DNA of 59,647 nt from LMUY01 sp964246185 (GCA_964246185.1 CAXTPP010000004.1:1-59647), one strand, 5' to 3'. Shown: positions 35,088 to 43,956, counted from the first letter of the stretch. Numbers and translations are program-made. The notes: generated by a model from the letters alone, not told the origin.

Positions 35088-35758
35088 CAGGCCGGTTCCC
35101 GCACGGCGCGGGCGGCGCGCACGGCCTCTGTGGCCGCACGGCCGATGCCTGCCCAGTCGCCGTTGCGGATCATGCTGCGGTTCGCGATCCAGGTGCCTCC
35201 CACCGCCGCCACCGAGGGCTCGCTCAGCCAATCGGCGAGATTGCCCGGCGACACGCCGCCCGTTGGGATGAACCGCAGCCCGTGCAAGCCGAACGGCGCT
35301 GCGATCGAGCGCAGGAAAGGGATGCCGCCGGCCGGCACCGCCGGGAAGAACTTGAAGACATGCACCCCACGCTCAATCCCGGCCTGCAAGTCGGACGGGG
35401 TCATCGCACCGGGCACGTAGGGCAGGCCTATTTCGGCGGCCAGGTCCAGCATGCGCGGGTTCAGCCCGGGCGCGAGGGCGAAGCAGGCGCCAGCCTCCGT
35501 GGCGCGGCGCAAATCCTGCTCCCCGATCACGGTGCCTGCACCCACCACCATGTCCGGGTAGCGCTGTGCGATCCGCGCGATCACCTCGGCGGCCGCGTGG
35601 GTGCGGAACGTCACCTCGATCACGCCCAACCCGGCCTCGAGCAGCGTTTCGGCCAGGGCGTCGGCTTCCGCCACGCCGTCCACCTCGACGACGGGGATGA
35701 CGCCGAACGCCGTCGCCTCGATCAGGGTGGATTCGAGCGTGGTTCCCGCATCGGCCAT
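35087..35758 (-). CDS. KDPG/KHG-type 2-keto-3-deoxy aldolase
   Basis: 223-residue class I aldolase. GVIEVTFRT contains the catalytic Glu (E48), ALAPGLNPRML the phosphate or carboxylate site, and GVHVFKFFPA the Schiff-base Lys (K136); IPTGGVSPGN closes the barrel. Cleaves 2-keto-3-deoxy acids to pyruvate plus an aldehyde. No Entner-Doudoroff dehydratase gene is visible here, so the source of its substrate is unclear. It starts one base before the isomerase stop. Confidence 0.88.
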   Translation of the reverse strand: MADAGTTLESTLIEATAFGVIPVVEVDGVAEADALAETLLEAGLGVIEVTFRTHAAAEVIARIAQRYPDMVVGAGTVIGEQDLRRATEAGACFALAPGLNPRMLDLAAEIGLPYVPGAMTPSDLQAGIERGVHVFKFFPAVPAGGIPFLRSIAAPFGLHGLRFIPTGGVSPGNLADWLSEPSVAAVGGTWIANRSMIRNGDWAGIGRAATEAVRAARAVREPA

Positions 35759-35759
35759 C

Positions 35760-36377
35760 TCACGCAGCTCCCGCCAGGGCGCGCGGCTGGCGGCGCGGCC
35801 GATAGCGCGGGTTGGGCATCCGTTGCCAGCCGCCGGCGCCGTCATCGACGATCAGGTCGCGCATCCCGCCGGACTGGGCGATGATGCCGTAATCCTGCCC
35901 AGCATCGGCGGGATAGCAGAACAGCGTCACGAAGGGTTCGACGCCGACGTTGACGCTGCGGTGAATCCAGTGCGGCGGCACGTACACCAAGCTGTTCGGC
36001 CGCATCTCCTCGGCATGGACCGTGCCGTCGGCCAGTTCCATCAGCATCACGCCGTGGCCGGACTGGCAGTGGTAGATCTCCGGCCGATCGCCGACAGCGT
36101 GGATGTGCCCGCGGGTGAAAGCGTATTCCTGGCCGACCTTGCCTGGGTAGAGCGTGCTGGTCCCGAAGATGACGTCGCCCGCGCGTTCGGACGGACGGAA
36201 CTCATCGACCTGGTAGGCGATGTCCGGCCCCCGCGTGCGCGCCAGCTCGGCAAAGGCGGCCTCGTCAACGAACAGCCCTGCAAGGTCGTTGAAGCGTTTC
36301 TCGTAGCGCCGAGTCCGCCCTGCCATCTCGCCGGTGCTGGGATCGACGACGACGGACGCGGGCAGCGGGTTCGACAT
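35760..36377 (-). CDS. Cupin-type glucose-6-phosphate isomerase
   Basis: 205 residues. Family of archaeal-type phosphoglucose isomerases (cupin fold): YAFTRGHIHAVGDRPEIYHC gives metal ligands H91, H93 and E100, and LVYVPPHWIHRSVNVG gives H139; PADAGQDYGII is conserved in the family. Interconverts glucose- and fructose-6-phosphate or an analogous pair. First gene of the minus-strand operon; GGGAGG lies 8 bases before ATG 36377, and a HexR-like site lies 41 bases upstream of the start codon. Confidence 0.85.
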   Translation of the reverse strand: MSNPLPASVVVDPSTGEMAGRTRRYEKRFNDLAGLFVDEAAFAELARTRGPDIAYQVDEFRPSERAGDVIFGTSTLYPGKVGQEYAFTRGHIHAVGDRPEIYHCQSGHGVMLMELADGTVHAEEMRPNSLVYVPPHWIHRSVNVGVEPFVTLFCYPADAGQDYGIIAQSGGMRDLIVDDGAGGWQRMPNPRYRPRRQPRALAGAA

Positions 36378-36417
36378 TGGAGGCGCCTCCCAGCGCAGCT
36401 GAAACACGGCGTGGCCA

Positions 36418-36432
36418 CGTAGTGCTATTACG
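36418..36432. promoter_or_regulatory. HexR/RpiR-like operator candidate 1
   Basis: CGTAGTGCTATTACG fits the known HexR consensus TGTARTWWWAYTACA at the ten inner arm positions; only the outermost bases and the central three differ. It lies between the divergent sugar operons and close to the isomerase start, where a repressor would act. Confidence 0.5.
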
Positions 36433-36464
36433 CAAATAGGGGCAAGATCAACCGGCATGTCGTT

Positions 36465-36479
36465 TATTGCACTGCAATA
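36465..36479. promoter_or_regulatory. Perfect palindrome TATTGCACTGCAATA
   Basis: Seven-base arms around a single central C, midway in the 210-base divergent promoter region. It is a typical dimeric-repressor operator geometry and a different motif from the HexR-like sites. Confidence 0.5.
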
Positions 36480-36516
36480 TGGTGCTTTACCGCTTGCTCA
36501 TTCCCGAAAGCGATGT

Positions 36517-36535
36517 TGTATTGCTACCATATAAT
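36517..36535 (+). promoter_or_regulatory. HexR-like site 2 overlapping a -10 element
   Basis: TGTATTGCTACCATA (36517-36531) repeats the core GTAKTGCTAYYA of site 1 and keeps 9 of 12 informative HexR positions. It overlaps a perfect TATAAT at 36530-36535 that could be the -10 of the transporter operon; no good -35 is seen 17 bases upstream, consistent with a regulated promoter. Confidence 0.4.
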
Positions 36536-36587
36536 GCGGCGCAGCCACGGAATCCATCCGATGACGCCCAAGGGGAGAGCAAGGTCC

Positions 36588-37562
36588 ATGAAAGCGATGT
36601 TTGCGGCGGCGACTCTGGCCGGCAGCGTGGCGCTGGCGTTTCCGCCGCCAGCCGCCGCCAAGACCATCAAGATCGGCATCTCGATGCTGACGCAGAACGC
36701 GCCCTACTACGCGGCCCTGCAGTCGGCGATCGAGAAGGAGGCCAAGGCGCTGGGCGCCACCACGGTCGCCGCCGACGCCAACAACGACCTGGTCAAGCAG
36801 ATTGCCGACGTCGAGGACATGCTGTCGCAGAACATCGACATCCTGATCATGGACCCAAAGGACGCCAAGGGCCTGGTCGGCGCCACCAAGGATGCGGCCA
36901 AGGCGCACATCCCGGTCATCATCGTGGACAGCTCGATCGACGAGAGCGCCCCGGTGCTGACCACCATCCAGTCCAGCAACGCGGAGAACGGCCGGTTGAT
37001 CGGCGACTGGCTGGTCAGCCAGGTGAAAGGCAAGGACCTGCACATCGCCGTGCTCAGCGGCAGCCAGGGCAACGTCGTCGGCGAGGCCCGGCGCGACGGG
37101 GTGATGGAGGGCATCCTCGAAGCCCAGCTGCGCCAGATCGGCCACGCCGGGTTCACCGTCGTCGGCCAAGGCTGGGGCGGTTGGACGCAGGAGGGCGGCG
37201 TCAAGGCGATGGAGGACCTGCTGACCGCGCACCCCGACATCAACGCCGTGCTGGCGGAGAACGACAGCATGGCGCTGGGCGCGCTGCGGGCGATCCAGGA
37301 TGCCGGCAAGGCCAGCCAGGACATCCTCGTGTTCGCCGCCGCCGACGGCCAGAAAGAGGCGGTCAAGCTGATCCAGGACGGCAAGTACGGCGCCACCGGC
37401 CTGAACGACCCGGCGATCATCGGCAAGATGGCTGCCGACCTCGCGGTGAAGGTCGTGGACAAGCAGGCGCCGGCCGACATGGCCAAGATTACCTACACGC
37501 CGCCGATGGCCATCACCAAGGCCAACGCCGCGCAATACTACAAGCCCGACGCACTGTTCTAG
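36588..37562 (+). CDS. Sugar ABC transporter substrate-binding protein (RbsB-like)
   Basis: 324-residue periplasmic receptor. Signal peptide KAMFAAATLAGSVALAFPPPAAA, then the type I periplasmic-binding (Peripla_BP_4) fold: IGISMLTQNAPYYAALQSAI, ILIMDPKDAKGLV, VIIVDSSIDES, VLAENDSMALGALRAI. ATG 36588 has AGGGGAG and AAGG upstream and places the signal peptide at the start. First gene of the import and catabolic operon. The ligand is a pentose, hexose or polyol, not determinable here. Confidence 0.88.
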   Translation: MKAMFAAATLAGSVALAFPPPAAAKTIKIGISMLTQNAPYYAALQSAIEKEAKALGATTVAADANNDLVKQIADVEDMLSQNIDILIMDPKDAKGLVGATKDAAKAHIPVIIVDSSIDESAPVLTTIQSSNAENGRLIGDWLVSQVKGKDLHIAVLSGSQGNVVGEARRDGVMEGILEAQLRQIGHAGFTVVGQGWGGWTQEGGVKAMEDLLTAHPDINAVLAENDSMALGALRAIQDAGKASQDILVFAAADGQKEAVKLIQDGKYGATGLNDPAIIGKMAADLAVKVVDKQAPADMAKITYTPPMAITKANAAQYYKPDALF

Positions 37563-37576
37563 GCCAGTTGGCGAGG

Positions 37577-39130
37577 GTGGGCATCGGGCAGGACGCTTCC
37601 GGCGTCGAGATGACGGGCATCTCGAAGGTCTTCGGCGGCATCAGGGCGCTCGACGACGTGTCGTTCTCCGTGCGCGCGGGCGAGGTGCACGCGCTGCTCG
37701 GGGAGAACGGCGCAGGCAAGTCGACGCTGATGAAGATACTGGCCGGCGCCCACCAAGCAACCACCGGCGAAATACGCATCGGCGGCGAACGGGTGAGCGT
37801 GGCCTCGCCGCACGATTCCCGCGCGCTCGGCATCGGCATCATCTACCAGGAACTGGCCCTCGCCGCGGACCTGACCGTGGCCGAGAACATCTTCCTGGGC
37901 GAACTGCCGCCCTTGGTGAATGCGAAGAAGCTGCGTGAGCGCGCGGCGTCCTTGCTGCAGGACCTCGGCTTCGCGATCGACCCTGGAGCCCTGGTCGGCT
38001 CCCTGCCCCTCGCCTTTCAGCAGGCGGTGGAGATCGCCAAGGCGATGTCGCGCCGGGTCCGCATCCTGATCCTGGACGAACCCACGGCCGTGCTGGCGCC
38101 GCCCGAGGTGGAGCGCCTGCTCGACGTGGTGCGGGGGCTGTCGCAACGCGGCGTGAGCGTCATCTACATCTCCCACCGCCTGAACGAGATATTCCGCATC
38201 GCCGACCAGATCACCGTGCTGAAGGACGGCCGCACGGTCGGCACCTACGCCGCCGCCGACATGGACGAGCACCGCCTGATCCCGCTCATGGTCGGCCGCG
38301 AGGCGACGCAGCTGTTCCCCAAGGTCGCGCGCTCGGCGGGCGAGGAGTTGCTGCGGGTCGAGAACCTTTCGGCCGCCGGGCTGGTCAAGGACGTGTCGTT
38401 CACGCTGCGGGCGGGCGAGGTGCTCGGCATCGCGGGCCTGATCGGCAGCGGCCGCACCGAATTGGCCCGTGCGATCTTCGGCGCCGACCGGCTGGAGTCC
38501 GGCGCCGTCACGCTCGCGGGCCGCCGCGTCACGATCCACACGCCCCGGCAGGGCGTCGCCGCCGGCGTCGGCCTGGTGCCAGAGGACCGAAAGGGGCAAG
38601 GCCTGGTGCTGGCCATGCCGATCCGGCAGAACGTCACCTTCACCACCTTGCGGCGTTTCACCAACGGCTTGGGCATGCTGCGCCGGGCCGCCGAGCGCGC
38701 GGCGGTGGACACCATCGCGCGGCGCACCACGATCCGCGCCAAGAACCTGGACCTGCCGGTCAGCAGCCTGTCCGGGGGCAACCAGCAGAAGGTCGTGCTG
38801 GCGAAATGGCTCGACGCCGGGTGCAAGGTCATCATCCTGGACGAGCCGACGCGGGGCGTCGATGTCGGCTCGCGTTCCGAAATCTATGGCCTGATCGAGG
38901 CGCTGGCCGCCACCGGGCTCGGCGTGATCCTGATATCGTCCGACCTCATCGAGGTCATCGGCGCAGCGGACCGCGTCCTGGTGATGAGCGGCGGGCGCAT
39001 CAGCGGCAGCCTGTCGCGCGGCGAGCTGTCCGAAGCCCGCATCATGCAGCTGGCGCTGCGCAACACCGCGCACGTGGGAGCGTCGGCTGCTCGTGCAGCG
39101 CCTGCCGGCAACCGGCTCAGGGAGGCTTAG
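37577..39130 (+). CDS. Sugar ABC transporter ATP-binding protein (RbsA-like)
   Basis: Tandem ATPase, 517 residues from a GTG. First nucleotide-binding domain: GENGAGKST and ILILDEPTAVL with a degenerate signature LPLAFQQ; second: a non-canonical P-loop GLIGSGRTEL, SSLSGGNQQKVVLAKWL and IILDEPTRGVDVG. This asymmetry is typical of RbsA/XylG/AraG. The start is uncertain: GTG 37577 retains the family's N-terminal strand; ATG 37610 would remove 11 residues. No strong SD is visible. Confidence 0.88.
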   Translation: MGIGQDASGVEMTGISKVFGGIRALDDVSFSVRAGEVHALLGENGAGKSTLMKILAGAHQATTGEIRIGGERVSVASPHDSRALGIGIIYQELALAADLTVAENIFLGELPPLVNAKKLRERAASLLQDLGFAIDPGALVGSLPLAFQQAVEIAKAMSRRVRILILDEPTAVLAPPEVERLLDVVRGLSQRGVSVIYISHRLNEIFRIADQITVLKDGRTVGTYAAADMDEHRLIPLMVGREATQLFPKVARSAGEELLRVENLSAAGLVKDVSFTLRAGEVLGIAGLIGSGRTELARAIFGADRLESGAVTLAGRRVTIHTPRQGVAAGVGLVPEDRKGQGLVLAMPIRQNVTFTTLRRFTNGLGMLRRAAERAAVDTIARRTTIRAKNLDLPVSSLSGGNQQKVVLAKWLDAGCKVIILDEPTRGVDVGSRSEIYGLIEALAATGLGVILISSDLIEVIGAADRVLVMSGGRISGSLSRGELSEARIMQLALRNTAHVGASAARAAPAGNRLREA

Positions 39131-39131
39131 G

Positions 39132-40127
39132 ATGGACACGGCGCAGGCTGCCGAGGCGTCCGGCGGCGTTCCTCCGGCGCGACGGTTCGATGCGCGGGCG
39201 TTCGCGGCCAACTACAGCACCATCGCCATCTTCGTCGTCCTGGTGCTGATCGCCAGCTTCATCTCCACCAGCTTCTTCGGCAGCCGCAACATCGAGAACG
39301 TGCTGCGCCAGGTGGCGAGCACGGGCGTGATCTCCATGGGGATGCTGCTCGTGATCCTGACGGGTGGGATCGACCTTTCGGTGGGTTCGGTGGCAGCCCT
39401 CGGCAGCATCGTCTGCGCGTCGCTGCTCACGTCGATGTCGCTCTGGGCCGCCATCCCGCTCAGCCTCGCGGCAGGCGGCGCGCTCGGGTCGATCGCCGGG
39501 TATTTCGTGGCGGTCCGCCGGATGCCGTCGTTCGTGGTCACGCTCGCGGGCATGACCATCGCCCGTGGCCTGGCGCTGATCGTGTCGGAGGGCCGGCCGA
39601 TCTTCCTCAGCGACAACGGCGCTTGGCTCAACGACGGCTTCAACCGGGGCAGCCTGCTCGGCGTCCCGCTTCCCGTGCTGCTCATGCTGCTCGTGTTCGC
39701 CGGGACCGCGTTCGTGCTGCGCTTGACCGCTTACGGGCGGCTGATCATGGCCATCGGCTCCAACAGCGAAGCCGTCCGGCTGTCCGGCGTCCGGGTGGTG
39801 CCGCGGGTGTTCTCGGTCTACGTCGTCTCCGGCGTGCTGGCGGCGCTGGGCGGCATCGTCATCACCGCCCGTTCCGGAGTCGGTTCGCCGGTGGTGGGCA
39901 TCGGGCTGGAACTCGACGTGATCGCGGCCGTGGTGATCGGCGGCGCCAGCCTGATGGGCGGGCGCGGCACGGCGCTCAACACGCTCATCGGGGTGCTGAC
40001 GCTGGGCGTGATCGGCAACATCATGAACCTGCTCAACGTGCCCGGCTATCACCAGGAAGTTGTCAAGGGCGTCATCATACTCGTCGCCGTGCTGCTGCAA
40101 TCCTCTTTCTGGCCGCGCCGGGCGTAG
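39132..40127 (+). CDS. Sugar ABC transporter permease (RbsC-like)
   Basis: 331 residues, 8-10 transmembrane segments beginning near residue 30. RbsC-family landmarks: LVILTGGIDLSVGSVAALGSI, PSFVVTLAGMTIARGLALI, AIGSNSEAVRLSGVRV (ATPase-coupling loop), GIGLELDVIAAVVIGGASLMGG. GGGAGG precedes the ATG. The kinase gene follows after 8 bases. Confidence 0.92.
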   Translation: MDTAQAAEASGGVPPARRFDARAFAANYSTIAIFVVLVLIASFISTSFFGSRNIENVLRQVASTGVISMGMLLVILTGGIDLSVGSVAALGSIVCASLLTSMSLWAAIPLSLAAGGALGSIAGYFVAVRRMPSFVVTLAGMTIARGLALIVSEGRPIFLSDNGAWLNDGFNRGSLLGVPLPVLLMLLVFAGTAFVLRLTAYGRLIMAIGSNSEAVRLSGVRVVPRVFSVYVVSGVLAALGGIVITARSGVGSPVVGIGLELDVIAAVVIGGASLMGGRGTALNTLIGVLTLGVIGNIMNLLNVPGYHQEVVKGVIILVAVLLQSSFWPRRA

Positions 40128-40135
40128 GCTCCGGC

Positions 40136-41665
40136 ATGGCGCGCGACCTGCTCCTGGCGATCGACGTCGGCACCGGCAGCGTTCGCGCCGCCCTGATGAC
40201 GCCGGCCGGCGACACGGTGGCCTTCGCGGCGCAGGAGCACGAGCAGATCGTGCGTCACTTCGGCTGGGCCGAGCAACGCCCGGCGGATTGGTGGAGCGGT
40301 GCCGTCGCGGTGATCCGCCGGGTGCTGGACATCTTGCCGAACGCCGCCGCACGTGTCGCCGCCATCGGCGCGTGCGGGCAGATGCACGCGACGGTGCTGG
40401 TCGATGCAGACGGCAACCCGGCGCTGGACGCGGTGCCGCTCTGGAACGACAAGCGCAACCGAGACACGGTCGAGCGCTTCACCCGCGAGCAGCCATGGGA
40501 GGCGCTGCTGCCGGTGGCCGGCAACCCGCCCTCCGTCGCCTGGTGGGGCTTCAAGCTGCGCTGGCTGAGAACGCACTGCCCGGCGGAATACGCGCGCACC
40601 GCCGCCGTGCTGTCGGCCAAGGACTGGATCAACTTCAAGCTGACCGGGGCCATGGCGATCGACGCCCCGGAGGCGTCCTGCACCTATCTCTACGACGTGG
40701 CGGCAGGCGGCTGGAGCCAGGAACTGACGGACCGGCTGGGCATCGACCCGGCGCTGCTGCCCCCCATCCGCGAGCCATACGAGGTGCTGGCCGGCGTTTC
40801 GCGGCAGGCCGCAGCCGAAACCAGCCTGCCCGAAGGCATCCCCGTCGTCGTCGGCATCAGCGACTATCCCGGCGCCTTGCTCGGGTCGGGCGTCATCGCG
40901 CCGGGGCTGGCCTCCGACGTCACCGGCACGTCCACCTTGCTGACCTTGTGCACGGCAGCACCCGTGCTCGACCCGGTGATCAGCAACGTGCGCGGCGCAC
41001 TCCCCAACTGGTCCGCCTTCACCATCCTCGATGCCGGGGGCGACGCCATGCGATGGGCCAGGCGCGCCTTCCACGAGCAGGCCTACGACTATGACCGTAT
41101 CGTCTCGCTCGCCGCCAGCGCACCGGCTGGGGCGGGGATGCTGCTGTTCCTGCCTTATCTGAACGGCGAACGGCTCGGTGCCCGCACCAACGCGCGTGCC
41201 CAGTTCATCGGCCTGACCAGCAGCCATGGCGCTTCCCATCTGCACCGCGCGGTGATGGAAGGGGTCGCCTTTGCGGCCGCGCGCAACCTGCGGATCATGG
41301 AGCTGGCCGGCAACCGGCTGGACCGCATGGTCGCCGCCGGCGGTGGCGCCAAGACGCGGCTGTGGCTGGAGATCAAGGCCAGCCTGTATGGCTGCCCGAT
41401 TCTCACCACGGCGGCAGAGGAGTGCAGCGTGCTCGGCTGCGCGATGCTCGCCGGCGCCGGGGTGGGCCTCTTTGCGGACCTGTCCGCCGCGGCGTCCAAG
41501 CTGGTGCGTTTCACGGGCGAGGTCCTGCCCAACCCGCGCTGGGTGGACACCTACGCGCATCTGACGCCGGTGTTCGACCGAGCCTACGAGAACAGCCAAA
41601 CCTACTGGACCATGCTTGAGGCGGCGGAGGCGGCAGGCAGCCTCGCGGCGCGATCGAACGTCTGA
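40136..41665 (+). CDS. FGGY-family carbohydrate kinase (xylulokinase-like)
   Basis: 509 residues. N-terminal AIDVGTGSVRAALM (phosphate-binding loop), IGACGQMHATVLVD, PLWNDKRNRDTVERF, the catalytic Asp in VVGISDYPGALLGSGV, and the ATP-site MVAAGGGAKTRLWLEIKA. Closest in pattern to xylulose kinases and relatives. It probably phosphorylates the ketose made by the adjacent SDR or delivered by the transporter. Confidence 0.88.
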   Translation: MARDLLLAIDVGTGSVRAALMTPAGDTVAFAAQEHEQIVRHFGWAEQRPADWWSGAVAVIRRVLDILPNAAARVAAIGACGQMHATVLVDADGNPALDAVPLWNDKRNRDTVERFTREQPWEALLPVAGNPPSVAWWGFKLRWLRTHCPAEYARTAAVLSAKDWINFKLTGAMAIDAPEASCTYLYDVAAGGWSQELTDRLGIDPALLPPIREPYEVLAGVSRQAAAETSLPEGIPVVVGISDYPGALLGSGVIAPGLASDVTGTSTLLTLCTAAPVLDPVISNVRGALPNWSAFTILDAGGDAMRWARRAFHEQAYDYDRIVSLAASAPAGAGMLLFLPYLNGERLGARTNARAQFIGLTSSHGASHLHRAVMEGVAFAAARNLRIMELAGNRLDRMVAAGGGAKTRLWLEIKASLYGCPILTTAAEECSVLGCAMLAGAGVGLFADLSAAASKLVRFTGEVLPNPRWVDTYAHLTPVFDRAYENSQTYWTMLEAAEAAGSLAARSNV

Positions 41666-41684
41666 ATGCAGGAGATGCAGCTTC

Positions 41685-42467
41685 GTGCCGAGTGGATACC
41701 TTAGCAAATACGACCTCACCGGCCGCATCGCGGTCATCACCGGCGGCGGGCGCGGCATTGGCCATGCCTGCGCCGAGGCGCTTGCGGAAGCCGGCGCCCG
41801 CATCGTGCTGCTCGAACGCGACGAGGCCGCCGCGAGGGATGGCGCGGCGAGCCTGGCGGCGGCCGGCGCCGACGTGTCGTGGCGTCTCGTGGACGTGACT
41901 GACCCGGCTGCCCTCAATGCTGCCGCGATGGCCATCGAGCGCAACGTCGGCGCGGTGGACATCCTGGTTTGCTGCGCCGGCATCGCCATCAGCGGCGTGT
42001 CCGCCGAGGCTGCCACGACCGAGCAGTGGCGTCAGGTGATCGACATCAACCTGAACGGCGTGTTCTGGTCATGCCAGGCCTTCGGACTCGCCATGCTGGA
42101 GCGGCGGCGCGGCGCGATCGTGAACATGGGCTCCATGTCCGGGCTGGTGGTGAACCGGCCGCAGGAACAGGCATCATACAACGCCTCGAAGGCAGCCGTG
42201 CACCAACTGACCAAGTCGTTGGCGGCCGAGTGGGCCTCGCGCGGCATCCGGGTCAACGCCGTCGCGCCAACATACGTCGACACGCCGATGACCCGCTACG
42301 GCCTGCAGAACGAGACGCTGAAGCAAGCCTGGCTCGACGGCACGCCGATGGGCCGCGTGGGCCGCACCGACGAGGTTGCCTCAGTGGTGCTGTTCCTCGC
42401 CTCCGAGGCCGCGAGCCTGCTGACCGGCAGCATCGTCGTCGCCGACGCTGGCTACACCTGCTGGTAA
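41685..42467 (+). CDS. Short-chain dehydrogenase/reductase (polyol/sugar type)
   Basis: 260 residues, classical SDR: TGGGRGIG cofactor motif, CCAGIA, the catalytic Ser in NMGSMSG and the YNASK Tyr-Lys pair, and the C-terminal DGTPMGRVGRTDEVASVVLF. GTG start with AGGAG ten bases upstream. Paired with a xylulokinase-like enzyme, a sugar alcohol to ketulose oxidation is the simplest guess. Its last 87 bases overlap the tail of the convergent carbonic-anhydrase gene. Confidence 0.88.
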   Translation: MPSGYLSKYDLTGRIAVITGGGRGIGHACAEALAEAGARIVLLERDEAAARDGAASLAAAGADVSWRLVDVTDPAALNAAAMAIERNVGAVDILVCCAGIAISGVSAEAATTEQWRQVIDINLNGVFWSCQAFGLAMLERRRGAIVNMGSMSGLVVNRPQEQASYNASKAAVHQLTKSLAAEWASRGIRVNAVAPTYVDTPMTRYGLQNETLKQAWLDGTPMGRVGRTDEVASVVLFLASEAASLLTGSIVVADAGYTCW

Positions 42468-43034
42468 GGGCTCCGCAGGGCGAGCATTTGTGAACAGCTG
42501 ACCAACTGGGGTCAGCCCCGCCCGGTAACGCGCGGCCAACTCGGCATAATGCACGGCCGTCTGGTCCCAGGACGCGCGCTCCTCCGCATTCATGACGCGC
42601 ATGAGGCGGGCGGGGCTGCCGGCCCACAGCTCGGCGCGGCCGATCCGCTTGCCCGGCGTCAGCAGCCCGCCGGCCGCCAACATGCCGCCCTCCTCGATTA
42701 CGGCGCCGTCCAGCACGGTGGCACCCATGCCGACGAAGGCATGGTCCTCCAAGGTGCAAGCATGGATGATGCAGGCATGGCCGACCGTGACGCGCTGCCC
42801 GATCAGGCAGGGGAAGCGCGTGCGATTCACGTGGACAATGGTGCCGTCCTGGATGTTGCTGCCGTCCCCGACCCGGATGTGGTTGGTGTCGCCGCGCATC
42901 ACGCAATGCCACCACACGCTGACGCCCGCGCCGAGAATTACGTCCCCGATCACGGTGGCGGTCGGGGCCACCCAGGCATCAGGCGCCAAGCGGGGCGCAA
43001 CCCCGTCCAGCGCCCAGAGCGGACCGTCAGCCAT
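42381..43034 (-). CDS. Gamma-class carbonic anhydrase-like protein
   Basis: 217-residue left-handed beta-helix protein with the three zinc-ligand histidines H68 (IVHVN), H86 and H91 (VGHACIIH) and repeated hexapeptide turns. Usual family members end near residue 175-180; here about 40 unfamiliar residues follow RYRAGLTPVG and run antisense through the end of the SDR gene. Whether it hydrates CO2 or only shares the fold is unknown. The start overlaps argC by 8 bases. Confidence 0.85.
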   Translation of the reverse strand: MADGPLWALDGVAPRLAPDAWVAPTATVIGDVILGAGVSVWWHCVMRGDTNHIRVGDGSNIQDGTIVHVNRTRFPCLIGQRVTVGHACIIHACTLEDHAFVGMGATVLDGAVIEEGGMLAAGGLLTPGKRIGRAELWAGSPARLMRVMNAEERASWDQTAVHYAELAARYRAGLTPVGQLFTNARPAEPLPAGVASVGDDDAAGQQARGLGGEEQHH

Positions 43035-43956
43035 GCGCCGTCTCCAACCCGAGCATGAGCCGCAGGTTCTGGACGGCGGCGCCGGACGCGCCCTTGCCGA
43101 GGTTGTCCAGCTTCGCCACCAGCACGGCATGCCCGTGGCCCGGATGGGCGAACACCCGCAGCTCCATGCCGTCCGTGCCGTTCAGCGCTTCCGGCTCCAG
43201 CATACCGCCTGGCTCGGCGGGCAGCACGCGGACGGTCGAAGCATGGCGATAGTAAGCGGCCAGCGCATCCGTCAGATCCTGTCCGGACGGGCGGCCCGGC
43301 AGCGTGTCGAGGTGGAGCGGAACCGACACCAGCATGCCCTGCCGGAAATGCCCGACGGAGGGCACGAAGATGGGCCGCCGGGTCAGCCGGGCGTAATGCT
43401 GCAACTCGGGAACGTGCTTGTGTTCCAGCCCCAGCGCGTACAGCTCGAATGGCGGCCCGCCCGCCGCCTCGTGCGCCTCCACCATGGCCCGCCCGCCGCC
43501 GGAATAGCCGCTGACGGCGTTGACGCAGATCGGGTGGTCCGCCGGCAGCAGCCCGGCAGCGACCAGCGGACGCAGCAGGGCGATGGCGCCGGTCGGGTAG
43601 CAGCCGGGGTTGGCGACCCGGCTTGCGGCGGCGATCCGTGCCGCCTGCCCTGCCTCGAGTTCCGCCAAGCCATAGACCCAACCGGGATCGACCCGGTGCG
43701 CGGTGCTGGCGTCCAACAGCTTCGGGGCGTCCGCGCCGAGGGAAGCGGCCAGGGCTGCCGACTTGCGGGCAGCATCGTCATGCAGGCAGAGGATGGCCAG
43801 GTCTGCCTGCGCCATCATCTCCTGCCGGGCGGACGGGTCCTTGCGGTGCGCCGGGTCGATGGAACGAACAATGACGCCGGACGTGCCCATGAGGCGGTCA
43901 CGGATGCCGAGGCCAGTCGTCCCAGCCTCGCCGTCGATGAAGATGACATGGGCCAT
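43027..43956 (-). CDS. argC: N-acetyl-gamma-glutamyl-phosphate reductase (class II)
   Basis: NADPH-dependent step of arginine biosynthesis. 309 residues, the shorter class II form. FIDGEAGTTGLGIRDRL at the nucleotide site, VANPGCYPTGAIALL with the catalytic Cys, VSGYSGGGRAMVE, and GHFRQGMLVSVPLHL. It lies 46 bases after rpsI, so it may be cotranscribed with the ribosomal genes. Confidence 0.95.
   Translation of the reverse strand: MAHVIFIDGEAGTTGLGIRDRLMGTSGVIVRSIDPAHRKDPSARQEMMAQADLAILCLHDDAARKSAALAASLGADAPKLLDASTAHRVDPGWVYGLAELEAGQAARIAAASRVANPGCYPTGAIALLRPLVAAGLLPADHPICVNAVSGYSGGGRAMVEAHEAAGGPPFELYALGLEHKHVPELQHYARLTRRPIFVPSVGHFRQGMLVSVPLHLDTLPGRPSGQDLTDALAAYYRHASTVRVLPAEPGGMLEPEALNGTDGMELRVFAHPGHGHAVLVAKLDNLGKGASGAAVQNLRLMLGLETAHG

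Noticed and set aside
36467..37576. N-terminal extension of the RbsA-like frame across the binding-protein gene
   Set aside because: It is an out-of-frame shadow of the substrate-binding protein; the real ATPase begins near 37577-37610.
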